A stretch of DNA of 49,017 nucleotides from Sporodiniella umbellata (Eukaryota; Mucoromycota; Mucoromycetes; Mucorales; Rhizopodaceae), in NCBI GenBank assembly GCA_025677835.1, contig JAIXMR010000145.1, positions 1 to 49,017 of the forward strand. The letters are read 5' to 3'. The position numbers and the translations under genes are program-made. This document shows, piece after piece, positions 1 through 10,505 of this stretch. The notes below the pieces were generated by a model. The model was given only the letters and a program-made list of their open reading frames with translations, was not told the DNA's origin and searched no databases. How positions within the stretch are numbered: position 1 is the stretch's first letter; the number at the start of each line of letters is the position of its first letter.

Positions 1-2673
1 AGTTTATTGACAAAGGCACTGAGAAAGTACAAAAGCCTTTATATTGGTGAGGGGGATGAGGACGACGACTATGGCAAGTACCAAGCTTTATATGTATATA
101 GTTTTTGTATACTTATTCTCTATTTCTGTGTAGAACCAGAGACACCCTATGTTCGCATGACACCCGGATCAAGAAGGCCAGTGACAGGGAAATTACAACT
201 CCAAATTTTAGAGGCTAGAGGGTTAGCCCATGCACCAACTAGGATGTTTAAAGCGCCCGATACAATTGTATATGTCAAAATTGATGGCAATATTGTATTT
301 CGATCCAAACCCTCCCGACAAGACACATGGAATGATTATTGTGAGACGCATGTCAACAAGGCAACTGAAGTTGAAATATCTATGTACGATCAAGAGGCTG
401 AAAGAAGTCTACCCATCGGTATCTTTTGGTTGAAAATCACAGATATTACAGAGGGATTACGTAAGAAGAAAATTCAACAAGAGAGTGACCCGCGTTGGGT
501 ACCGGCAGACGTCTACCAAAAGCAGAGAGCAATTACGCCTGCAGATGAGGGGGCGTCCGTTGAAAATGAGGAAGAGGAGGAACCAAAAGATACTGAGTTA
601 GATGGAATGCAGGCTTGGTTCGATGTAGAGCCTTCAGGTGAAATACTACTCCAGGTCAATTTTGCCCGTGAAGCTGCCAATCGTCGTCCGTTGGATAAAT
701 TGGGCCGTGTTGGTGCTGTTCGCCAAAGGAAAGAAGAAATACATGAGATGAATGGGCATCAATTTGTCGAAAGAAAGTTTTACAACATCATGAAATGTGC
801 ACTTTGTAGCGAGTTTGTCGTAAACAGTGGATATCAATGTGAAGGTAAATAACGAATCTACGAAAACTTGTTTTGGCACAATCCCTTACCTCTTTTTTTT
901 TTTTGGTAGATTGCGAATACAGCTGCCACAAAAAGTGTTACACCAAAGTAGTTACGAAATGTATTTCTAAGCTTATTGTTGATAAGGATTCAGACGAAGA
1001 CAGACTAAATCATCGGATCCCTCATCGATTTGAACCAATCACTAACATTGGTGCCAACTGGTGTTGTCATTGTGGTTATATGCTTCCTTTAGGATCTAAA
1101 GGGTCTAAAAAATGTTCTGAATGTAGCATTACTTGTCATACAAAATGCCAACATCTCATCCCTGATTTCTGTGGTCTTTCAATGGAAATGGCTAATCAGA
1201 TGTTAGCAGAGATTAAGGCTGCCAACAAAAGAAAAACACTTGAAGCGTCCTCTTCTTCCAATACTAACAAGCCTAAACGGTCTTCGAATGACCCTCTATC
1301 AGAAGACTTATCTAAACTCAACCTCAACACAAACAAGCTTGCAACTCAGAACCGGCCTCAACAACCTCCTATTTTGCCCACTCATGGACAACCCTATCAA
1401 TACCCTTTACAAACAAACGATCCCCGTTACCATCAGCAACATCAACAACAAATTGGTGCTACGCACCATCCTATGCACATACCACAAATACCTACAATGG
1501 ACATCTCGCCAAAACAAGATCGTTTAGACCAGCGGCACGTAACATTGAACGATTTCAACTTTCTCTATGTTTTAGGTAAAGGCAATTTTGGTAAAGTAAT
1601 GCTGGCCGAAGATAAATACGATAAACAATTGTTTGCCGTCAAAGTTCTTAAGAAGAGATTTATCATTGATAACGATGAGATTGAAAGGTAAAAAAAAAAA
1701 AAGGACAAGCAGAAAGTCATCGTCTCTAATCTTTCCGCAACGCTTTATAGTGTTCGATCAGAAAAGCGCATCTTTTTGGCTGCCAATCGTGAAAAGCATC
1801 CTTTTTTGGTCGGTCTTCAGTCTTGTTTCCAAACTGAAAGTAGAGTATACTTTGTAATGGAGTATGTTAGCGGCGGTGACTTGATGTGGCATATTCAACG
1901 TGAGCCTTTTTCTGAAAGAAGAGCCAAATTCTATGCTTGTGAAGTGTTATTGGCTTTAGAGTACTTCCATAGTCAAGGCATCATTTATCGCGACTTGAAA
2001 TTAGACAATATCATGCTTGGTTTGGATGGACATATCAAAGTGGCTGATTACGGTCTCTGCAAAGAAAATATGTGGTATGAGAGTATTACTGGTACTTTCT
2101 GTGGCACACCTGAGTTCATGGCACCAGAAATTTTACTGGAACAAAAATATGGTCGCGCTGTAGATTGGTGGGCATTTGGTGTGCTTGTCTATGAAATGTT
2201 ACTTGGACAATCCCCATTCCGTGGCGAAGATGAGGACGAAATATTTGATGCAATTTTGGAAGACGAAATATTGTACCCAGTCAACATGTCCCGAGACTCA
2301 GTCTCTATCTGTCAGCGCGTAAGATAAATATACATTTTCAAATCGTTACAATGTCTAAGATTTTTCTTTTTTTTTTAAAAAAAAAAACATATACATATAG
2401 CTCCTGACCCGTGAATCTAAGAAGAGGCTGGGCACTGGCCCATCGGATGCTGCAGAAATTAAAGAGCATCCATTCTTTTATGGTGTGAACTGGGACGATA
2501 TGCTTGCTAAACGAGTACCGCCACCTTATTGTCCTACAACAAACGGTCCTCTAGATATTTCAAATTTCGACGAGGAGTTTACTCGAGAAAGACCCGCATT
2601 GACACCTATCAATAACGCACTGACCAGGGTTGAACAACAAGAGTTCCAAAACTTTTCTTATATTGCTGATTAG
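1..2673 (+). CDS. PKC1: Protein kinase C (Pkc1-like), 5' end outside window
   Basis: AGC-family serine/threonine kinase at the head of the fungal cell-wall integrity cascade. Exons: 1-46, 134-844, 910-1687, 1751-2318, 2401-2673. Order of domains: C2 (about 190-420), acidic linker, two C1 zinc fingers (first from [17 protein letters not shown], split by the 845-909 intron; second from [17 protein letters not shown]), a Q/P-rich linker, then the kinase. Kinase motifs seen: GKGNFGKV glycine loop, FAVKVLKKR lysine, YRDLKLDN catalytic loop, DYG in place of DFG (as in other fungal Pkc1), activation loop [13 protein letters not shown], turn motif around LTPINNAL and hydrophobic motif FQNFSYIAD. The N-terminal HR1 repeats would lie upstream of the window. 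The first intron is uncertain: 47-133 fits the frame, but the acidic stretch 46-78 also reads as coding. Convergent with pyrG, 166 bp away. Confidence 0.96.
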
Positions 2674-2839
2674 AAAAGAATGACTCAACTAGTTTGCTTA
2701 TATTTTTTTTTTTCTGTTCTATTTTCTATATTTATAATTCCCGGTAAATTCTCCTCCTTCTCAATGCAATTTTCTCTTTTGCCCTTGTCTGGTTTGTTTT
2801 CTTTTTCTTTTATTTTTATTTTTGATTTTTAGAAAGTTT

Positions 2840-3794
2840 TTATTGTTTGTGAAGAGCAAGTCTTTCAAGATAAGCATCCCAACCGGCTTGACGATATCTT
2901 TGTGCTTGTTCTACCACTTTGTCAGGTTGGCCATAAATACCACGGCCTACAATGATCACATCGGCACCACTCTCAAGAATGACTTGGCGAGGAGTTCTGT
3001 ATTGCTGACCTAGTCCATCGCCCTTAACATCTAAACCAACGCCAGGCGACATGACAATAAAGTCTTCATCATCGTATTGGTTCATTTTGTTTTGAGCGAT
3101 GAATCCAAATACAAAGTCTTTGTTACGACGAGCCATTTCCACAGAGTCGGTGGTGTAGTCACCCTTGGTCAAGGCCCCCTTGGATGACATTTCGGCAAGC
3201 AAGAGAAGTCCACGACCAAGAGGAAGACCAACTTCACCCAAACCCTTGATAATGCCCTCACCAGGGACTGTATGAGCATTGGTAATATGAGACCAAGAGG
3301 CGATCTTATAAATGCCATTAGCGTACTGATGCTTGACAGTATTGCCTAAATACTTTGAGGTTTATACAAAGGTATATCGCTTATCAAGAATAATGTTACC
3401 AATATCGGCAAATTTGCGATCTTCAAAAAACAAAAAGTCGTGTTTTTTTGACAATTCTTGCAATTGTTCAATCAAGTCAACATCAAAATCTTCAACGATG
3501 TCAATATGAGTCTTTTGTGTAGTTATTGTTATTTTTCAAAAAAAAAAAAAAAAAAAAAAAAAAAAGGTTTAGAAAAAGTGCAAGTGTGTGCTATATGCTG
3601 CTTTAAAACCATACTTTCAAAACACAGATATAAGGGCCAATGGCGTCGGCAATAGAGATCAACTCTTTTTTAGTAGTGACATCGACAGCAACAGACAAAT
3701 TAGTCTGTTTACGTTCCATTAGCTCCAAAAGGCTTCTAGCACAGGCGTTACTATGTTGTTGGGCACGTTTGCTGTAGGGCTTATAGGTATTCAT
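2840..3794 (-). CDS. pyrG: Orotidine 5'-phosphate decarboxylase (pyrG/URA3)
   Basis: Last step of de novo UMP synthesis (OMP to UMP), cytosolic. Exons on the minus strand: 3794-3615, 3511-3400, 3345-2840, giving 265 aa, the usual fungal length, with all three junctions in frame. Seen: [12 protein letters not shown] (substrate-binding Asp/Lys), [11 protein letters not shown] (catalytic D-x-K-x-x-D), [11 protein letters not shown], and [19 protein letters not shown] plus IIVGRGIYG (phosphate-binding end of the barrel). The start [11 protein letters not shown] was chosen because it matches the family N-terminus; the in-frame ATG 33 nt upstream is less likely. A TATA-like TATTTATAC lies about 110 nt upstream on the minus strand. 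Confidence 0.97.
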
Positions 3795-4786
3795 GGCTAA
3801 TCTAAGTCGAAACTTTCTAGGTATCAAAAAAAAAAAAAAAGAAAAAGAAAAAGAAGTAGATCAGTACAAACTGCGCCACAACAATAAATATTGACAGTTT
3901 GTATAAATACCTGAATTTCAAAGTGCTTTTTTTTAGCAGAGTAGAAAGAAAAAAAGCTCCAGGCGAGATTCGATATGTAGATACAATCAGTCTGCTGTCA
4001 TAGCTCTGTTTTGTTTTGATTATCTGCGACGCTTCATACAGAGTAATAGACAGCGCATTTGCACATGGATGAAAGGCTCTTAAAAAAGTCGATACTTACT
4101 TTAGCAAGCAAGAGTGGCGACTTCCAGCAGGCGGGCCCATAAAGTAGTGTTATTGAGTGTGTAGGTTCATATTTTTTTTAAGATCATGTATATTAAAAAA
4201 AAAAACCTTATAGACTACTAAGCCTTTACAAGAGAAAGTAAGACAACAAAGTGTATGCCTTCGACCCAAATACTAGCCTGAGCTGTATATTTCAAATGAA
4301 TCAAGTTATGGACATGTGTTTTGCACACAAGAAATGCAGCATACCAATCCTCTGTTTGTAATAGGTGCACATATAATTTTTTTCTGCATAAAACACGAAG
4401 AAACAGACCAAGTAATACTTCTTGGACATCTTGCATATGTGCCGATCTGTTATCTGTAGAACGATATATATACTACAAGCGACTTACGCCATTGTAACTC
4501 CCACAGCTGCTTATGGCTTTATGATCCGTCCAATGGCTTAACGCTTTTTTCAGTTAAAAACTCAAGACCTTACAATATCTACTGGATGATTTTCTGTGTA
4601 ATTCTAAATTGTTTGACGCCATAACAACCACTTGGGATATGACACTGAATATGGCAAAAAAAAAAAAGATTAAAATAGTCGACATCGCTTTGCAACCCGC
4701 ACTTTCCCTTTGTATGTATTCAAAAAATCGTCACACGTTACACATGTTATACTGGGTCTGTAATAGTACGAGTAAGAAATGACATA
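3795..4786. other. Intergenic; possible unrecognised small gene on minus strand
   Basis: Divergent spacer between pyrG and the arrestin gene. A minus-strand stretch at 4436-4218 is open for 72 codons and ends with a moderately hydrophobic segment (WVEGIHFVVLLSLVKA). Upstream there is a possible short exon starting MASNNLELHRK near 4615 and another around 4495-4550, each with GT/AG borders. The frames do not join into one convincing protein and no family is recognised. A TATA-like box for pyrG lies near 3896-3912. Nothing else is supported. Confidence 0.25.
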
Positions 4787-6536
4787 ATGTATATTGAGCT
4801 TTCTTTTATGTCTCTTACCGAAATTCAACTTGCCAATAATTCCACCGACAATGACAGTGCAGCAAGCATTCAGTCGAAGAGTAAAGAAAGTGTTTCAGTG
4901 CCAACCCTCTCAGTAGAGTTTGATGGCGGTAGTCATATCATTATTCGTCCTAACAGAATAATTCGAGGTAAGCAGCCTTTAGCCTTTTAGAAGCAGTATA
5001 AGACAAAAAGAAGTATATTGATAAAATATGCCTTCAGGAAAAGTGGTACTCAGTAATACAGAGACATTGAACATTACAAGAATTCGAATAAAGGTAGGCT
5101 GATAACCCATGCGTACAAAGACGCCTTTTTTTTTAACACAAAGTCTCAGTTCCGAGCAGAAGAGGTAGCTACAGTTAAAATAGACGAAGGTGGAACCGAT
5201 AGCAAAGGGGATTGGATACATGAAATGATGACTACGTTTTTTGATGTAGACTTTAAGCTGTTTGGGCAAGAATCTCTACGTAATTATATATCTAAATATT
5301 TTGCTTTCTGTTTTTGAAACATTCTTTTATATGTATAGCATATGCGCAATGTGGATGGGAGGAAATAGAACCTGGAAGACATGAATATCCATTTGCTTTA
5401 AAGGCAAGTGGTTTTGTTTTGAAATACTTTTTTTTGGTCAAGGAAAAGCTAAACGATTGTCTTTAGTTTCCAAATGTCAACTTTCCTCCATCTATGGATG
5501 AGCCAGCAGGTTTTGGTATCCGATTTATCTGGTCTGCACAAGCAGATGGGCCAGCTCTACAATCTGGAGTGAAGAGTAAAGAATACATTACACCCTATAG
5601 ACCTATTCTTGTTTCAATTCCAGGTAGGAGCTAAATACAATCAGATAAATGTGTGGTTTTTTGATACAAGAAGAGCAGACAAAGAATGGGTGTACAAAAC
5701 AACCGTATCCAAAGAGAGAAAGGCACTAATAGAGGTTCAAGCCAAACTAGACAAGCAAACTTACTGCCCTGGTAAGCTTATAGATTAAAAGTAAGGACTG
5801 TTATTCAAAACTGCTCTGTGTAGATGAAACATTTCAAATGCAGTTAAATATGACCATGCTTCACTCTGACTCAAAAATCACTGGTCTGAATTTTAAGCTC
5901 CGTAAGCATCACGAAGGAAAAATGCTTGTCCAACAAGGAACTGCTTTTAGAGATAGTGTTCGTGTTGTTCTCCAAGATAATGTTGCTGTTCAACCCAACA
6001 AAGCGATATCTCAGGCTATTCAATTTGTGATCCCCACTCGCCTTGTCTCACCTTCTTTTACCTCTCGTCATACTCGTGTTCACTACGACATTTGTATCCA
6101 AGCATCCATTGAGCAACAAGGGCACTTGTTTAAATCATCCTATTTTTCTGAGTTTACTATCCCCATTGCTATTGCCAATCTCCCAGCAGATCAGCTGTTG
6201 CGCGTACCTAACCTTACTTCAATTCGGGATTATAGACAGTCTAAGGAATGTCCTCTGTTCTTTGACCCGCAGCTGGACGAGCCTGCGCCCCCACAGGGGT
6301 TACCTAGTGAACTGATTGGACCCTTAACCTCGGCTTTACTTAATACACCTCATCAAAATGGTGAAGATCAACCACCTAGTTACTTTAGTCTTCCAGAACT
6401 ACCACCTCAATTCGAAATACGAAAAGAAAGAAATGAAAAGACATCGTTTTTATCCAGACAAGCTCGAGGATCTCTTCAAAGTGCTGAGCTAATCGAAGCT
6501 ACTGTGATTCCGGGTTTATTTGATGAGGATTGGTAA
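4787..6536 (+). CDS. Arrestin-like adaptor protein
   Basis: Alpha-arrestin-type protein; the family recruits Rsp5/Nedd4 ubiquitin ligase to plasma-membrane cargo. Exons 4787-4967, 5038-5093, 5150-5279, 5339-5403, 5467-5623, 5679-5771, 5824-6536 give 464 aa, or 457 aa if translation starts at the second ATG (4808, MSLTEIQLANN). The N-terminal arrestin fold is visible (LSVEFDGG, GKVVLSNTETLNITRIRIKF, FPFALKFPNVNFPPSM), followed by the C-terminal arrestin sandwich. Near the end QPPSYFSL contains a PPxY motif, the WW-domain ligand for Rsp5. The intron at 5404-5466 starts with GC instead of GT. The stop is only 31 bp from the stop of the convergent MAPKK gene. The specific cargo cannot be told from sequence. 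Confidence 0.9.
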
Positions 6537-6567
6537 TGAAAATAAAATAAAACAAAATGCGGCAATA

Positions 6568-8057
6568 CTAAGCCCACCCCCAAACTTCTTTGACCCATTG
6601 TCCCAGATCCATATGAACGTTTTCCCATTTTAAAATAAAAGGATGTTGCAACATACGAGAGGGTGTAGGTCGATAGTTGGGATCCTTAGTTAGGCTATTT
6701 TTTTTTAAAAAAAAAAAGGTCAATAATCACTTAAACAATCAATCGTGTTTTTGTACCAGATGGCCACAAAATTTTTGCATTCTTCGGATATATGATTGCC
6801 TTGTATTTGAGGCACAGGCTGTCTAACAATATAATCTAAAAGCTCAAAAATAGAGAGATGAGGCTGATCGGGTGGCGGCAAAGCAGGATGGTTTTGTGAC
6901 ACTTCAATTAATGTTAAACCGAGGGACCAAATATCGGACTGTACTGCATATGCGTTTCCTTGAATACGCTCAGGCTAAAGACAGTAAGAAAGTGGGTTTC
7001 TTAGTACATATATTAGTCGCTTACTGCCATGTAGTATTGTGTCCCAGTAAAGGTTTGAGCAAGTGAGTTAATTAATTCTCCAGAAACCCCAAAGTCACAT
7101 AGCTTGATTTCTCCTTTTCGTGTCACCACAATGTTGGATGGTTTTATATCTAAAGAAATTAAAATAATGCTTATTAATGTCAAAATATTACCTCTATGAA
7201 TCACTCGTTTTGTATGCAGATAGACAAGACCTTTGCACACCTTTTAAAAAATACATATGAAAGCGAGGCAAAGTAACAAAAGCCTTGTTATAAAAAATTC
7301 TGTCATCTTTTTTTTTTTTTTTAAGAAAAAAAATAACTTACTGATTCTGCGATACGTTCGAGCACAGGCTCACCAATTACGCCTCCAAGACTTCTAGCTC
7401 GCTTGTAAATATCTTCCAAGCTACCTGCCTCACAGTATTCCATACATAACGACACAGTTGTATCTCCATCGTCAAGAAACACACCATAAAATGAAACGAT
7501 ATAAGGAGAATCACATGTTTTTAAAAAGGCTAGCTCACGTAATATTTGGCGCTGAACGTTTGGGTCAGGCTCTGTCGAAATGGACTACGTTTGTTTCTTA
7601 GCAAAAACATTAATTGTGCACGTCTCATTTGCCGTTTTACCTTTTTGGCCATGACAAGCTCAGTGGGTTTATGCAGAACTTTACGTACGGTACCAGCCGC
7701 ACCCTCTCCCAAACGAGAAAGCGTTGTGAGGTCCTGCACTTTAATTTCCATAAAGTGGTTGGGTGCTGGCGTTGTCGTTGTAGGCTGTTCTGTACGTATA
7801 CTTTGTGTTTTGGGCACCTCTTGCCGACTCATAGCCAGGTAGCTAGCAGCCAAGGACGTTTCCTCGTTTTGATGCTTTTGTTTTTGTTGGTCGCTAAAGC
7901 TTTCTGGAGTATTCCCGTTGACAATGTGGCCGATTTGCTCACGAAATGTATTGTTATTGGGTGATGTGCTAGACGAATGGCCCATTTGTAAGTGTTCTGC
8001 AGTCAGACGGAGTCCGGGCTTACGTTTGTTTCCTTTTTCTGGAGAAGCAAACGACAT
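6568..8057 (-). CDS. MKK1: MAP kinase kinase, Mkk1/2 type
   Basis: Dual-specificity kinase that would activate the Mpk1/Slt2-type MAP kinase below Pkc1 and Bck1. Exons 8057-7641, 7584-7342, 7240-7192, 7149-7025, 6974-6757, 6694-6568 give 392 aa with consistent phases. Seen: disordered N-terminus, glycine loop [12 protein letters not shown] lysine in VMAKK, VIHRDIKPSN catalytic loop, [20 protein letters not shown] activation segment with the Ser/Thr sites, APERIQG, and the closing [16 protein letters not shown] segment. [11 protein letters not shown] and the short C-tail fit Mkk1/2 rather than Ste7 or Pbs2. A T-tract/A-tract palindrome sits in the intron at 6695-6756 and another in the intron at 7241-7341. 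Confidence 0.95.
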
Positions 8058-8270
8058 AATAGTAGCGCAAAAAAAAAAAATATCAAAGATCAATAAGAAA
8101 AGTGAAAAAATAAAAATAAAAAAAAAGTCTGATCAAAAAGAAAGAAGGGAGGGAGAGAGAGGGGTAAAAGGAGTAGAGAGTGACAATTTTTGGTTGAAAA
8201 CCCTACTCAAAAAGACATTCAAACTCATATAGGACTATGAATTACAATCTCAGTTGTTGCTAGATATTGA

Positions 8271-8404
8271 ATACAGTATTTCAACCTGAGATTAAGACCA
8301 ATTGGATTTTTTTTTAGATGTTTTTTTTTAGACGGCCAGCTTATTTGTATGGGCGTCTCAAAATATTTGTCCAATTGGTCCCAATCTCAAGTTGAAATAC
8401 TGTA
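8271..8404. mobile_element. Tc1/mariner-type MITE (130 bp) with TA duplication
   Basis: Two 34-bp terminal inverted repeats, 8273-8306 (CAGTATTTCAACCTGAGATT and on) and 8369-8402 (reverse complement CAGTATTTCAACTTGAGATT and on), differ at only 3 positions. The element is 130 bp, is flanked on both sides by TA (8271-8272 and 8403-8404), and has no coding capacity. CAGT ends plus a TA target site are the signature of non-autonomous Tc1/mariner elements. It lies in the promoter-side spacer of the MAPKK gene. Confidence 0.82.
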
Positions 8405-9240
8405 CTTCTTTCAACGTAAATCTGCTTGGCAAAACTTATTCCAACCAGATGGAACCATATTTGCCAATTTATAAATCTTCGGAATACATTAATTTTTATA
8501 TCTATTTATTTTTCGTCATACAACAAGTATCTTTCTATTCATATTGAATGCTTTTCATTGATTTCTACAAACATACAATATAGTACTAATCAATATGCTA
8601 CTTGCACCAAAAATAAAGAAAATATAACAAGAAACATTTACACTGACGAATTAAGTATCATATAGCCTGATCTACCAGGAATCAAAGGCCCACTTTTGGA
8701 AGACATTTGATTATCAGTCAAAACTCTATTTCTGTAAGTTCTGACACTACTCAAATAAACGTTACGCAAAAAAAAACAATCAGGTCTGAGAAAAGATTTG
8801 TAGCAGAAAATATCAACGCTTTTCAATGATTAAATATTGATGTAACAGCTAAAATCCGATGGCGACATATGAAGCCTCTCTTGAATACAGTATCCGAGGC
8901 AGCCCAGTTCCTAATTTGTACGAAATAAAGTATAAATAAACTACGACTGTATGAGAAACAGAGCATTATTAAAGCTCATTTACCAATAACCAAATGATTT
9001 AAAACATGGTCTGTTTACGTATTTTGTAACACAAAGAGTAAGGCCTATATCTTCATAGTAGTAGGTTTCTGTTAAATAAAGAGGCCTATGTGATCATTGA
9101 GTCTCAAGTGCTCTTACTTGGGTTAATGAATACTGTCGATTATCTCTTTAACACCCGCTTTGAACGAACTTTCTTTTGCTTTTTTATCTTTTTCAAGGAA
9201 GCGTTTTAACGAATATGGTATATAATGTCAAATTTTTTAT

Positions 9241-9316
9241 TGGCTCGCCGTGACCAGGATTTGAACAACAGAAAAACAATCACAAAGATATGGTTACTCA
9301 ATTTCTGCTTAGAGAA
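9241..9316 (-). pseudogene. Possible decayed tRNA(His)-like remnant
   Basis: Read on the minus strand, GTTCAAATCC is a good internal B box and is followed by TGGTCACGGCGAGCCA, which resembles a tRNA 3' end with CCA. A GTG triplet (9283-9281) sits 37 nt before the presumed position 73, the distance expected for an anticodon. However the T stem pairs poorly, the 5' acceptor strand and A box are not found, so it is not a working tRNA gene. It could also be the end of a tRNA-derived SINE. Confidence 0.2.
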
Positions 9317-10505
9317 TAATAGCAAGATAGGAGCGATCCTCAAATTTGAAACTAAACTTTGATAAAACACAGGCATCCTCTCCAGAAAAAAAGTTTGTCA
9401 CCTCTTAGTAACAGTTTCTTGGGAGCCTAACTCATCCTATCGCATTTTAGCATGGTCGCCCCTCTTCTCTTCCTTTGAATTATCTGGAGTATCCAGTATA
9501 CATTAATACTGGACAGAAGAATCACTTCGTTGACTAACCATTGCCCGAGAACAAAACATTATGCATCATTCGATCCAATTGTGACTTTTCTTTTCAAGAT
9601 ACAGCTGTTGGCCATTTTACGCTGCTTAATATTGCTATTTCCTGTGACATAGACTTACAAAAAACCACTTGAAAAAGCTTTTGAACAAATTTATTAGACC
9701 TCTTTCTGGGGAAGCACTATTGCCGATAGCATTCCCCATCACTTGGTTCCGCTTACTTCACCACAAAACCAGCAGTAAAGTACTGTTGTACACCTTTGTC
9801 CCTCAGACACACAGCCCCTTTTTTTCCTGGTGTCCTCAGATAATGTAAACTGAATCACATTCTTTCTTTGTGTGCGGCAAAAAGTCATCTATATTGACAG
9901 TATATCCGCCACTCTCGATATCGCCCTATTCCGTCTACAATGTGAGTTAGACAGTCCCTTCGACTAAGAAGAGTTTACAAACGCAGCTATGTCCTTGTTA
10001 ATACAGCACACATTACTGACAACTCACCACTGTCAACATTATTCATTTATTTGTACATATATACAGCTCACTGATCTGATCAGTTGACTCTATTCCTTTA
10101 CAAGAAAGAAAATTTTTTATAGGGACAAAGCCCAAGGTTTTTTTATTTTGTTCTTGGATTATATATATATGTATGTTGCACGAGAAGGAGATCGCGTTTG
10201 AGCAGTCATGAAAAGTAAAATTAAGTTTGAAAAGAAAAGCGACCAAAATTCTTTTAGAATCCGATCAATCTTTTCACAAAGGTGTCTAATTGATAGTGGA
10301 AGTACTGTGCCAAAATTGAACTAGCACCATCGGAATATGTAATACGATGTCTGTGATTGGATTTTGGGATAGAGATATGTCGGAAAAGTCTGCGCTCTTT
10401 GAAAGAAAATCTACGCTTTTTGGCTTTGATCTTCCTCTTTTTTCTTTGTCCTATCCCCTTTGTTGTTTTTTCTCTGATCCTTATTCCGAACTAACACCCT
10501 TTATC

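Larger units (their letters stand above)
8058..10505. other. Gene-free spacer of 2.4 kb
   Basis: Contains the MITE at 8271-8404, a purine-rich stretch just upstream of the MAPKK start (8070-8190), and a tRNA-like remnant near 9241-9316. Between 9360 and 10030 the sequence is less AT-rich than the rest but all frames are interrupted and no protein family is recognisable. A short near-perfect palindrome (TCCAGTAT, 6-nt gap, ATACTGGA) lies near 9492-9513. Confidence 0.6.

Noticed and set aside
2041..2060. DYG in place of DFG in the PKC activation segment as a loss of function
   Set aside because: DYG is usual in fungal Pkc1; Asp is retained.
9492..9513. Short palindrome as a second MITE
   Set aside because: Only 8-bp arms and no TA-flanked longer inverted repeat.
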